Shown here piece by piece: positions 1 through 6,643 of a stretch of 8,210 nt of DNA (its first letter is position 1; each line of letters begins with the position of its first letter). The notes beneath the pieces are model-generated. The model was not told the origin of the DNA. It saw only the letters and a list, made by a program, of their open reading frames with translations, and did no database searches. Made by a program: the position numbers and the translations under genes. Location of the stretch: contig JABHXS010000100.1 of assembly GCA_018657165.1 (NCBI GenBank), forward strand, positions 1-8,210, in the 5' to 3' direction. Source of the stretch: Nitrosomonadales bacterium. Lineage in GTDB: Bacteria > Pseudomonadota > Gammaproteobacteria > Burkholderiales > Methylophilaceae.

Positions 1-561
1 TATGCTCTTGGCCTAACTTGGCAGTTACCTGAATTTGATAGGTTTAGTAATTTTAAAACCAAGATGCTAGAAGAAATATCAATCTTATTTGGTGGCCGTA
101 TTGCTGAAGAGGTATTTATGAAGCAAATGTCCACTGGCGCAGGAAATGACTTTGAAAGAGCGACAAAGCTTGCGAGAGATATGGTCACTAAATATGGTAT
201 GTCAGATAAGCTTGGAACAATGGTTTATGCTGACGAAAACCAAGAATCTTTTTTTGGTGCCCCAAAAGCAATTTCACAAGCAACACAACAGTTGGTTGAT
301 GCTGAAATAAAATCTATTCTAGATGAGCAATATTCAATCGCTCGAAAACTATTAGAAAAAAATAAAAAGAAAGTTAAGGCAATGGCAAAAGCGTTACTTG
401 AATATGAAACAATTGATAGTGATCAGATTGATGATGTGATGGCAGGAAAAAAAGTAAGAGCTCCTAAGCCCTCAAAATCATCTACTGATAACAAGAAGCC
501 ACCATCTGGTAAAGCCACAGCAACATCTATTAAGCCACAACCTACAGTCAAATCTAGATAA
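1..561 (+). CDS. ftsH: ATP-dependent zinc metalloprotease FtsH, C-terminal part (5' end outside window)
   Basis: This is the last 186 codons of FtsH, the inner-membrane AAA+ protease that degrades misfolded membrane proteins and short-lived regulators. The frame is open from base 1, so the gene is cut by the window edge and the first ATG in the frame (position 64) is internal. The visible part is the end of the M41 peptidase domain: an ALGLTWQLPE segment, then GGRIAEEVF, then STGAGNDFERAT. The Asp of that last motif (codon 148-150) aligns with the third zinc ligand of the family (Asp495 in E. coli). The HEAGH zinc motif and the AAA+ module lie upstream of the window. The helical end, YETIDSDQIDDVMAG, matches the family closely. 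It is followed by a tail of about 37 residues rich in Lys, Ser, Pro and Thr, typical of the poorly conserved FtsH C-terminus. A hairpin terminator follows the stop directly. Confidence 0.96.
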   Translation, partial: YALGLTWQLPEFDRFSNFKTKMLEEISILFGGRIAEEVFMKQMSTGAGNDFERATKLARDMVTKYGMSDKLGTMVYADENQESFFGAPKAISQATQQLVDAEIKSILDEQYSIARKLLEKNKKKVKAMAKALLEYETIDSDQIDDVMAGKKVRAPKPSKSSTDNKKPPSGKATATSIKPQPTVKSR

Positions 562-563
562 AT

Positions 564-595
564 AAAAGGAGGCTTTGCCTCCTTTTATTTTTTTT
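564..595 (+). terminator. Rho-independent terminator after ftsH, abutting the folP start codon
   Basis: A perfect 10-bp inverted repeat (AAAAGGAGGC at 564-573, GCCTCCTTTT at 577-586) encloses a TTT loop. After one A comes a run of eight T (588-595). This is a textbook intrinsic terminator for ftsH. It begins 3 bases after the ftsH stop codon, and the T-run ends immediately before the folP ATG at 596. The arms plus flanking A/T runs are nearly symmetrical, so it could also act on the minus strand, but no minus-strand gene approaches it. Whether it stops all or only part of transcription into folP cannot be read from sequence. Confidence 0.85.
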
Positions 596-1411
596 ATGAA
601 TAAAATTTCTCAGTTACTCAAAGCAGATAAAAAACCTTTAATTATGGGGGTATTAAATTTAACTCCTGACTCTTTTTCTGATGGGGGTAAATATAATCAA
701 TTAAAGGCAGCTCTTAAGCATGTTGAAGATATGATTGAAGATGGCGCCGACATTATAGATATTGGAGCTGAATCCTCACGTCCAGGCGCCGAGGTTATTT
801 CTGTAAATGATGAACGAGATAGATTAGAGTCGATTTTAAAAGAAATTAAAAAATATTTTAATGTTCCTATATCAATAGATACATATAAACCAGAAATCAT
901 GAGGCTGTCTATTGATTATGGAGCTGATATGATTAATGATATATATGCTTTGCAAAAACCAGGGGCTATTGAAGTCATATCAAATTCAAATGTACTCGTT
1001 TGTTTGATGCATATGCAAAATTCTCCACAGAATATGCAAAATTCACCATCTTATAAAAACATAGCGACAGAAGTAGAGTCTTTTTTTGAGTTTCGAGTTT
1101 CTGAGTGTAATAAGGCAGGCATTAACAATCAAAGAATTATGTTGGACCTTGGTTTTGGTTTCGGAAAAACATTTACTCACAATATTGATTTATTTAAAAA
1201 AATTAATCATTTTACAAAATTATCTTTTCCAATTTTGATTGGTGTTTCAAGGAAATCGATGGTAAAAGAAATGGTAGGGGATGGAGAAAATGCTATTATT
1301 CAAGCAAGTGTTTTACTTGCTAGCTTAGCGACTCAACAGGGAGCAAGGATTTTGAGGGTTCATGATATTAAAGAAACATATAATGCTATTTCCGTTCTTC
1401 AAGCTTTATAA
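596..1411 (+). CDS. folP: Dihydropteroate synthase
   Basis: Cytoplasmic TIM-barrel enzyme of folate synthesis that joins 6-hydroxymethyl-dihydropterin pyrophosphate to p-aminobenzoate; it is the sulfonamide target. The 271 residues contain the family motifs in order: MGVLNLTPDSFSDGG (17-31), ESSRPGA (59-65), SIDTYK (93-98), ND (114-115), LMHMQ (137-141), D184 with GFGFGK (186-191), SRKSM (218-222) and RVH (254-256). The residues equivalent to E. coli Phe28 and Pro64, whose changes give sulfonamide resistance, are the sensitive type. One oddity is D-L-G at 184-186, where the family normally has D-P-G. ATG 596 is chosen because the protein then matches the usual N-terminus. A TTG at 575 in the same frame lies inside the terminator loop and would add MPPFIFF; it is less likely. 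No Shine-Dalgarno precedes ATG 596. The order ftsH-folP-glmM is conserved in many Proteobacteria. Confidence 0.95.
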   Translation: MNKISQLLKADKKPLIMGVLNLTPDSFSDGGKYNQLKAALKHVEDMIEDGADIIDIGAESSRPGAEVISVNDERDRLESILKEIKKYFNVPISIDTYKPEIMRLSIDYGADMINDIYALQKPGAIEVISNSNVLVCLMHMQNSPQNMQNSPSYKNIATEVESFFEFRVSECNKAGINNQRIMLDLGFGFGKTFTHNIDLFKKINHFTKLSFPILIGVSRKSMVKEMVGDGENAIIQASVLLASLATQQGARILRVHDIKETYNAISVLQAL

Positions 1412-1416
1412 GGGAG
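1411..1416 (+). promoter_or_regulatory. Ribosome binding site of glmM
   Basis: AGGGAG lies 4 bases before GTG 1421 and overlaps the last base of the folP stop codon. It supports the non-ATG start of glmM, because no in-frame ATG occurs near the expected N-terminus. Its overlap with the folP stop suggests translational coupling of the two genes. Confidence 0.7.
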
Positions 1417-1420
1417 TTTT

Positions 1421-2764
1421 GTGAAAAAAAAATATTTTGGCACTGATGGTATTAGGGGGAAAGTAGGAAGTTTACCGATTACTCCTGAATTTTTTGTAAA
1501 ACTGGGCTACGCTGCTGGGATTGTATTATCCCGAAGAAATAAGCGAGGTCAAAAGCCATCAGTTGTTATTGGAAAAGATACACGTATCTCAGGTTATATG
1601 CTTGAATCCGCTCTAGAGGCTGGATTTTCAAGTGCTGGGGTAAATGTTTTTTTAACAGGGCCAATCCCAACGCCAGCCATAGCTTACCTTACACGTTCGC
1701 GTAAAGCTGATTTTGGAGTCATTATTTCAGCTTCTCATAACCCCTATGATGATAATGGGGTTAAATTTTTTTCATCTAAAGGCCTGAAGTTATCAGATGA
1801 AATTGAGTGTGAAATTGAGTCGTTGATTGATCAAAAAATGGAAATAGTTTTATCTAATAAACTTGGTAAAGCTCAAAGAGCGGAAAATTATGTAAAGCAA
1901 TACATCGAATTTTGTGAAAATACTTTCTCAAGAGGATTAACTTTAAAAGGGCTAACTATTGTTTTAGATTGTGCTAACGGCGCAACCTATCATATTGCCC
2001 CTACTATTTTTTCTGCTCTTGGAGCTAATATCATTGTGGTTAATGATAAGCCGAACGGTCTAAATATTAATAAAAAAGCAGGATCTATACACCCTAAGAG
2101 CTTACAAAGCGCAGTAGTTTCTCATAATGCTGATATGGGAATTGCTTTTGATGGGGATGGCGATCGTGTCATTATGGTCGACCAAAATGGCACCTTAGTA
2201 GATGGTGACCAATTACTTTATTTAATAGCTCAATTTTATATTAAAGAAGGATATAAATTTGGCGGTGTTGTGGGTACCCATATGACAAATCTAGCTTTCG
2301 AGGAGAGATGTAAAATGCAATCCATTCCTTTTGTGAGAGCAAATGTTGGCGATCGTTATGTTTCAGCGGAGCTTGATAGAAGAAATTGGCTCTTAGGAGG
2401 TGAAGGCTCCGGACATATCATAGTTAAGAATTTACACACCACTGGAGATGGCATAATCTCAGCATTGCAGGTTTTGTCATTTTTAGTAAAAAATAAGAGA
2501 AGCCTAAAGGATGCTCTTGAAGAAATAAAACTTTATCCTCAGATTTTAATCAACATACCTACAGAAAATAAAGTCAATTTAAAATCTAGAGTTGTTAAGG
2601 ATGCAATTAAGGAATCAGAGAGTATTATGAAAGGTATGGGAAGAGTGTTAATTCGTGCTTCTGGAACTCAACCTTTAGTTAGGGTTATGACAGAAGGGCC
2701 TGCACGCGCAGAGGTATCAAAAGCTGCGAAATTACTTACTAAAACAATAGAAGGGTTAATTTAA
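1421..2764 (+). CDS. glmM: Phosphoglucosamine mutase
   Basis: Converts glucosamine-6-phosphate to glucosamine-1-phosphate, the step before GlmU on the route to UDP-N-acetylglucosamine for peptidoglycan and lipopolysaccharide. The 447-residue length is normal for the family. Visible landmarks are KYFGTDGIRG near the N-terminus, GKDTRISGYM (51-60), the catalytic phosphoserine loop ISASHNP with the active Ser at 105, the magnesium loop DGDGDR with Asp 244, 246 and 248, the sugar-binding loop GGEGSGH (326-332), and the C-terminal phosphate-binding loop RASGTQPLVRVM (412-423). The last loop has Gln where most proteobacterial GlmM proteins have Glu (SGTEP). The start is GTG, set by the preceding AGGGAG and the match to the MKKKYFGTDGIRG family start. 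It lies 9 bp after the folP stop and is probably co-transcribed with folP. No terminator follows: the stop sits 3 bp from the stop of convergent pstB. Confidence 0.97.
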   Translation: MKKKYFGTDGIRGKVGSLPITPEFFVKLGYAAGIVLSRRNKRGQKPSVVIGKDTRISGYMLESALEAGFSSAGVNVFLTGPIPTPAIAYLTRSRKADFGVIISASHNPYDDNGVKFFSSKGLKLSDEIECEIESLIDQKMEIVLSNKLGKAQRAENYVKQYIEFCENTFSRGLTLKGLTIVLDCANGATYHIAPTIFSALGANIIVVNDKPNGLNINKKAGSIHPKSLQSAVVSHNADMGIAFDGDGDRVIMVDQNGTLVDGDQLLYLIAQFYIKEGYKFGGVVGTHMTNLAFEERCKMQSIPFVRANVGDRYVSAELDRRNWLLGGEGSGHIIVKNLHTTGDGIISALQVLSFLVKNKRSLKDALEEIKLYPQILINIPTENKVNLKSRVVKDAIKESESIMKGMGRVLIRASGTQPLVRVMTEGPARAEVSKAAKLLTKTIEGLI

Positions 2765-2767
2765 CAG

Positions 2768-3562
2768 TTAACCAAACTTACCAGTAATATAGTCCTCTGT
2801 TTCTTTTTTTCTTGGATTAGTAAACACCTTATTTGTCTTATCATGCTCCACCAATTCTCCAAGATACATATAGGCAGTGTAATCTGAAATTCTTGCTGCT
2901 TGTTGCATATTATGAGTCACAATCAAAATTGATAATTTTTCTTTCAATCCAGCCATTAATTCTTCAATATTCATAGTTGCTATTGGATCAAGCGCTGAAG
3001 TGGGTTCATCGAATAGCATAATTTCAGGGTCTGTTGCCAACGCTCTGGCGATGCATAATCTTTGCTGCTGCCCTCCCGAAAGATTAAACGCTAGATCATG
3101 AAGACGTTTTTTTACTTCATCCCATAAAGACGCTCCCTTAAGCGCTTCTTCGACTTTATCATCAAGCACTCTTTTATTTTTTTCACCACGAACCCTTAAC
3201 CCATAAGCAACATTTTCATATATTGATTTAGGAAATGGATTTGGTTTTTGAAACACCATGCTGATTCTCATCCTAACTTCTATAGGATCGACGCGTTTAT
3301 CTAATATATTTGTATTATCTGGGTGAAGAATAATTTCACCATCATATTTATTGCCGGGATACAGATCATGCATACGATTAAAGCATCTTAAGAAAGTTGA
3401 TTTGCCACAGCCTGAGGGGCCAATTAGAGCGGTTATCTTATTCTCATAAACGGGTAGATTTATATTTTTAAGTGCCTGGGTTCCATCCGCATAAGAGAAA
3501 TTAAGTGCATTAGATTCTGCTTTGATAATTTCTTTTGGATGCTTTCTTTTTTTATCTACCAT
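2768..3562 (-). CDS. pstB: Phosphate ABC transporter ATP-binding protein PstB
   Basis: Cytoplasmic ATPase of the high-affinity phosphate importer; it dimerises under the PstC-PstA channel. Its 264 residues show a complete ABC domain: Walker A GPSGCGKST (48-56), Q-loop Gln105 in the PstB-typical FQKPNPFP context, signature LSGGQ (161-165), Walker B IMLFDEP (181-187) with catalytic Glu186, D-loop SALD (189-192) and switch His217. The basic N-terminal stretch before residue 15 is slightly longer than in E. coli. The start overlaps the end of pstA by 7 bp, and AGGAAG at 3571-3576 is 8 bases upstream, so translation is probably coupled to pstA. It is the last gene of the pst operon. The usual next gene, phoU, is not here; glmM converges instead. 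Confidence 0.97.
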   Translation of the reverse strand: MVDKKRKHPKEIIKAESNALNFSYADGTQALKNINLPVYENKITALIGPSGCGKSTFLRCFNRMHDLYPGNKYDGEIILHPDNTNILDKRVDPIEVRMRISMVFQKPNPFPKSIYENVAYGLRVRGEKNKRVLDDKVEEALKGASLWDEVKKRLHDLAFNLSGGQQQRLCIARALATDPEIMLFDEPTSALDPIATMNIEELMAGLKEKLSILIVTHNMQQAARISDYTAYMYLGELVEHDKTNKVFTNPRKKETEDYITGKFG

Positions 3563-4500
3563 TTAATTTTCTTCCTGATGTTATATCGAATTTTAATTGC
3601 TAGCCCATTCATTAACAATGTTAATAAAATTATGATTGCACCGGTCGCAGCTGCATTTACATGAAATGCCATCTGAGGTCTTGATATCCAATTAAACATT
3701 TGAATAGGAAGAACAGTAAAACCTGCTTCTAACCATTCAAAATTTATGAAAGGGGGTTCTAAGCCTACAGGGCTTGGGGGTAAAAAAGCAATAAATGTTA
3801 AAGCACCTATTGTAATAACCGGCGCAGTTTCCCCGATGGCACGAGCCATACCTATAATTACGCCAGTAAGTATACCGCCATATGAGTATTGGATAACGTG
3901 ATGCAATGAAACTTGCCATTTTGTTGCACCAACTGCATAAGCAGCTTCTCTAATGTGAATGGGGATAGCTCTGATTGCTTCTCGGGTCGCCACAATAACA
4001 ATTGGTAACATTAATAATGCCAATGTTAACCCAGCCGTCAAAATAGTCTGACCGAGTCCGAAGCCGTAAACAAATAAACCAAGCGCTAAAAGACCATAGA
4101 TTATCGAAGGAACTCCCGCTAAATTTGTGACATTAATTTCAATTAAATCAGAAAACCAATTTTTTTTAGCATATTCTTCAAGGTAAACTCCCGCAGCAAT
4201 CCCTAAGGGAACAGCTGCAAAAAAGGTAACAATAAGGACTAGTGCTGACCCTACCCAGGCAGATAAAATACCTGCAGCCGTTGCTCTTCTTGAGGGAAAA
4301 TTTGTCAAAAAATCTAAATTGAATCGAGGATAACCATCAAAAACAAGATCTAAAAATAAAACTAATAAAGTGATGGTTAAAGAAATGATAATAAACATCC
4401 CAACACCAGCAAATATATGGTCATGTCTTTTATGCTTTGTTATTAATGACCTTATTCGGGTTAGATTATTTTCTATTTCAGCTTTTTTATCATTAACCAT
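3556..4500 (-). CDS. pstA: Phosphate ABC transporter permease PstA
   Basis: Inner-membrane channel subunit that pairs with PstC. With the start chosen here it has 314 residues: a charged cytoplasmic N-terminus (1-28), then about six membrane segments by eye (roughly 29-52, 79-105, 128-149, 152-171, 207-226 and 283-303). The permease signature EAAYAVGATKWQ at 185-196 docks on PstB, and GMARAIGETAPV follows at 217-228. ATG 4500 lies 5 bases past the pstC stop, with a weak GAGAGA (4511-4516) ten bases upstream. An ATG at 4539 in the same frame would add 13 residues (327 in total), but those codons lie wholly inside pstC and AGGA is only one base from that ATG, so I prefer 4500. The 3' end overlaps pstB by 7 bp. 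Confidence 0.93.
   Translation of the reverse strand: MVNDKKAEIENNLTRIRSLITKHKRHDHIFAGVGMFIIISLTITLLVLFLDLVFDGYPRFNLDFLTNFPSRRATAAGILSAWVGSALVLIVTFFAAVPLGIAAGVYLEEYAKKNWFSDLIEINVTNLAGVPSIIYGLLALGLFVYGFGLGQTILTAGLTLALLMLPIVIVATREAIRAIPIHIREAAYAVGATKWQVSLHHVIQYSYGGILTGVIIGMARAIGETAPVITIGALTFIAFLPPSPVGLEPPFINFEWLEAGFTVLPIQMFNWISRPQMAFHVNAAATGAIIILLTLLMNGLAIKIRYNIRKKIKW
3571..3576 (-). promoter_or_regulatory. Ribosome binding site of pstB inside the pstA 3' end
   Basis: On the minus strand AGGAAG lies 8 bases before ATG 3562. It is embedded in the last codons of pstA, which fits coupled translation of the overlapping pair and fixes the pstB start. Confidence 0.7.
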
Positions 4501-4504
4501 TAAT

Positions 4505-5431
4505 TTAATATCTCTCAGCAAATTTCTTACGAACAGCATGTCCTATAATGTTAAACATTAAGGTCATAAGAAGTAATGTTAAACCAGCAGCAAAAATACT
4601 TTGATAACCAATTCCTCCATGCTCTAAATCTCCAAGGGCTACCGACACAATATAGGCGGTAATGGTCGCGGCACTTTCAACAGGGTTAAATGTAAAGTTA
4701 GGTTGTTGCCCTGCAGCAATAGCTACAATCATAGTCTCACCGACAGCGCGACTGATTGCTAAAATATAAGCAGCAATGATTCCTGAGATAGCCGCTGGTG
4801 TAATGACTTTTATTGCTGTTTGAAATCTTGTTGCTCCCATCGCGTAAGCACCTTCTCGCATTGCCATGGGAACAGCTCGCATCGCATCTTCAGCAACTGA
4901 TGCAATATACGGTACGATCATTATTCCCATTACGATACCAGGTCCTAGCATATTAAATGTCGTCAGGTCGGGGTAAATTTTTTGTAAGAGTGGTGTGACT
5001 AACATAAGCGCAAAATAGCCAAATACAACAGTTGGAACTCCAACTAACAATTCTAAAACAGGCTTAATTGTTTCCCTGACTTTATGTGTTGCAAACTCCG
5101 ATAAATAAATTGCAGTAATTGTGCCCAAAGGAACTGCTACTAACAAAGCAATAAAGGTTGTTGTTAGAGTTCCTGAAACGAGCGCCATAATGCCATAATG
5201 TTTAATTGAGTAGTTTGGAGTCCAAACGGTATCAGTTAGAAAGTCATAAAGGCTTACATGTTGAAAAAATGGAATAGCCTCTGAGACTAGAACATAAATA
5301 ATAGCAAGGGTAATAAAGATAGCAAAAATACCTGAACACAGCAGACCAAACTCGATGCATCTTTCGAGAATATTGCGACGTAAATTTTTCGCGAGCCGAG
5401 GGCTAACTTCTGGATTTTCTAATTTTGCCAT
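4505..5431 (-). CDS. pstC: Phosphate ABC transporter permease PstC
   Basis: Second inner-membrane channel subunit of the phosphate importer. The 308 residues hold a cytoplasmic N-terminus (1-27) and about six hydrophobic segments (roughly 29-50, 84-110, 126-147, 163-180, 213-240 and 276-297). A periplasmic loop with FFQHVSLYDFL follows the first segment. The permease docking loop is REGAYAMGATRFQ (192-204), followed by ISRAVGETM (226-234), the PstC counterpart of the PstA motif. The ATG at 5431 has no recognisable Shine-Dalgarno upstream and no upstream alternative in frame. The gene is separated from pstS by 155 bp containing a terminator-like hairpin, so it is probably reached by read-through from the pstS promoter. 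A weak local promoter cannot be excluded. Confidence 0.96.
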   Translation of the reverse strand: MAKLENPEVSPRLAKNLRRNILERCIEFGLLCSGIFAIFITLAIIYVLVSEAIPFFQHVSLYDFLTDTVWTPNYSIKHYGIMALVSGTLTTTFIALLVAVPLGTITAIYLSEFATHKVRETIKPVLELLVGVPTVVFGYFALMLVTPLLQKIYPDLTTFNMLGPGIVMGIMIVPYIASVAEDAMRAVPMAMREGAYAMGATRFQTAIKVITPAAISGIIAAYILAISRAVGETMIVAIAAGQQPNFTFNPVESAATITAYIVSVALGDLEHGGIGYQSIFAAGLTLLLMTLMFNIIGHAVRKKFAERY

Positions 5432-5496
5432 AGTTGGAAATTTGATAATGCCAAATTTTTTTGCTTATTCAAATGATACTCAATTTTGATAAATAA

Positions 5497-5512
5497 ATGA
5501 AAACAATTTCAT
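5497..5512. repeat. Small inverted repeat upstream of pstC
   Basis: ATGAAA (5497-5502) and TTTCAT (5507-5512) form 6-bp inverted arms around ACAA, in the leader between the pstS-pstC hairpin and the pstC start. It could be a weak protein-binding site or chance in AT-rich DNA; no known operator is recognised. Confidence 0.3.
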
Positions 5513-5538
5513 GAAAAAGCTAGTTTTTATTAAATCAT

Positions 5539-5568
5539 AAAAAAGGGCAGTTAAGCTGCCCCTTTTTT
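5539..5568 (-). terminator. Intercistronic hairpin/attenuator between pstS and pstC
   Basis: Read on the minus strand, GGGCAG (5561-5556), loop CTTAA (5555-5551) and CTGCCC (5550-5545) form a GC-rich stem followed by six T (5544-5539). Six A (5568-5563) precede it and can extend the pairing past one bulged G at 5562. It starts about 19 bp after the pstS stop. Such a structure inside an operon usually ends most transcripts after the binding-protein gene or protects its mRNA 3' end, giving more PstS than channel. The plus-strand reading also has a T-run (5563-5568), so the element is symmetrical, but no plus-strand gene ends here. Confidence 0.8.
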
Positions 5569-5586
5569 AAAAAAAGCAAATTAGAA

Positions 5587-6588
5587 TTAGTTATTAGCTG
5601 CTGATAACTCTAATATCTCTTTTACGGATAAACCAATCTTTGGCTCTTTATAGGCTGAACCTGTTTGAAGTGTTTTATAGTGGTTAGTAATAGCTGCATA
5701 TTCTTCCTTACTAAATGGAACATACCCCACCTCTTTTGAAAGTTCTGCTGCATACTTTAAATAAAACTCGACAAATTTTTTGACGTTTGGGTCTGATTTT
5801 ACTTTTTCTGCATTTAAGTATATAAATAATGGCCTTGAAAGCGGGTTATATGAACCATTCATTATTGTTTTAAGGCTCGGAAGTACAAAATTACCTGTTG
5901 AATTCTTAATCGCCACCGCGCTAAGTAAATTTTTATTTTCCTCATAGTATGCCAAGCCAAAATAGGCAATACCCCCCTTATCACCCGAGACGCCTTTCAC
6001 TAGTACATTATCATCCTCTGAAGCTGTAAAGTCACCTCTGATCGCTTTTGATTCCTCGATAACTGCTTCTGTAAAATAATCAAAAGTACCCGAATCTGCC
6101 CCTGGCCCATAAAGCCTTAAAGGCTCATCAGGCCATCCAGCTCTAATTTGATTCCATTTCATGATTTTTCCTTGAGCCGCTGGTTCCCACATTTTCTTGA
6201 GTTCTGACAGGGTCATCTCTTTTGCCCAGTCATTTTTCTTATTTATAACCACACTGAGCGCATCATATGCAATTGGAAGTTCAATGAATTTAATCCCAGA
6301 TTCTTTGCACCTCTTAATTTCATTTAATTTTATTGGTCTTGAGGCATTTGAAACGGCTGTCTCACCACGACAAAACTTTTTAAAACCGCCACCTGTTCCT
6401 GAAACACCGACGGTTACTTTTATACGCGTTGCTATTTGAAATTCTTCAGCAACTGCCTCAGTAATTGGATAAACTGTGCTTGACCCATCAATTTTAACAA
6501 TATCATTGGCTGCTATTGACGATGTTGATAACATTCCTAAGGATACAAAGGTAGCAATGCTAATTTGTTTCAGTTTTAGTCGGTTCAT
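5587..6588 (-). CDS. pstS: Periplasmic phosphate-binding protein PstS
   Basis: Solute-binding protein that captures phosphate and delivers it to PstCAB. The 333 residues begin with a Sec signal peptide: basic MNRLKLK, a hydrophobic core, and a probable cut after SIA (residue 26) or AA (27). No lipobox Cys is seen, so a soluble periplasmic protein is expected. Phosphate-binding loops are visible: DGSSTVYP (34-41), SGTGGGFKKF (63-72), SNASRPI (80-86) and GADSGTFDYF (163-172). The only two cysteines of the mature protein, Cys73 and Cys94, flank the SNASRPI loop and probably form the disulfide of the longer SphX/Pseudomonas-type PstS branch. ATG 6588 has AGGAG (6600-6604) 11 bases upstream, a rather long spacing. 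The stop is followed two codons later by a second in-frame TAA. A Pho box lies about 78 bp upstream. Confidence 0.96.
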   Translation of the reverse strand: MNRLKLKQISIATFVSLGMLSTSSIAANDIVKIDGSSTVYPITEAVAEEFQIATRIKVTVGVSGTGGGFKKFCRGETAVSNASRPIKLNEIKRCKESGIKFIELPIAYDALSVVINKKNDWAKEMTLSELKKMWEPAAQGKIMKWNQIRAGWPDEPLRLYGPGADSGTFDYFTEAVIEESKAIRGDFTASEDDNVLVKGVSGDKGGIAYFGLAYYEENKNLLSAVAIKNSTGNFVLPSLKTIMNGSYNPLSRPLFIYLNAEKVKSDPNVKKFVEFYLKYAAELSKEVGYVPFSKEEYAAITNHYKTLQTGSAYKEPKIGLSVKEILELSAANN

Positions 6589-6599
6589 GTATTTTTAAG

Positions 6600-6604
6600 C
6601 TCCT
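6600..6604 (-). promoter_or_regulatory. Ribosome binding site of pstS
   Basis: AGGAG on the minus strand, 11 bases before ATG 6588. The core is strong but the spacing is longer than usual. No nearer alternative start gives a complete signal peptide. Confidence 0.6.
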
Positions 6605-6643
6605 ATTTTAATAAGGGTTTTACTATAATATCTTTTTTAGATA

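Noticed and set aside
64..561. ORF from ATG 64 as a complete small protein
   Set aside because: The frame is open upstream to base 1 and the residues before Met match FtsH, so this Met is internal to a truncated ftsH.
575..595. TTG 575 as the folP start
   Set aside because: It lies inside the terminator loop, adds an unlikely MPPFIFF encoded by the hairpin and T-run, and the nearby GGAGG is only 2 bases away. ATG 596 fits the family N-terminus.
697..900. Minus-strand ORF of 67 codons inside folP
   Set aside because: Antisense shadow of a well-conserved coding region, with no recognisable domain or RBS.
2761..2771. TTAAC-A-GTTAA palindrome as a bidirectional terminator
   Set aside because: Arms are 5 bp with a 1-base centre, AT-rich and without T-runs; it cannot form a stable hairpin.
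3737..3919. Minus-strand ORF of 60 codons inside pstA
   Set aside because: Alternative frame of the pstA coding sequence; composition is an out-of-frame membrane-protein shadow.
4370..4561. Plus-strand ORF of 63 codons antisense to pstA/pstC
   Set aside because: Hydrophobic look comes from the complement of membrane-protein codons. No RBS or known family.
6197..6439. Plus-strand ORF of 80 codons antisense to pstS
   Set aside because: Fully inside pstS, which has clear family motifs; no independent evidence.
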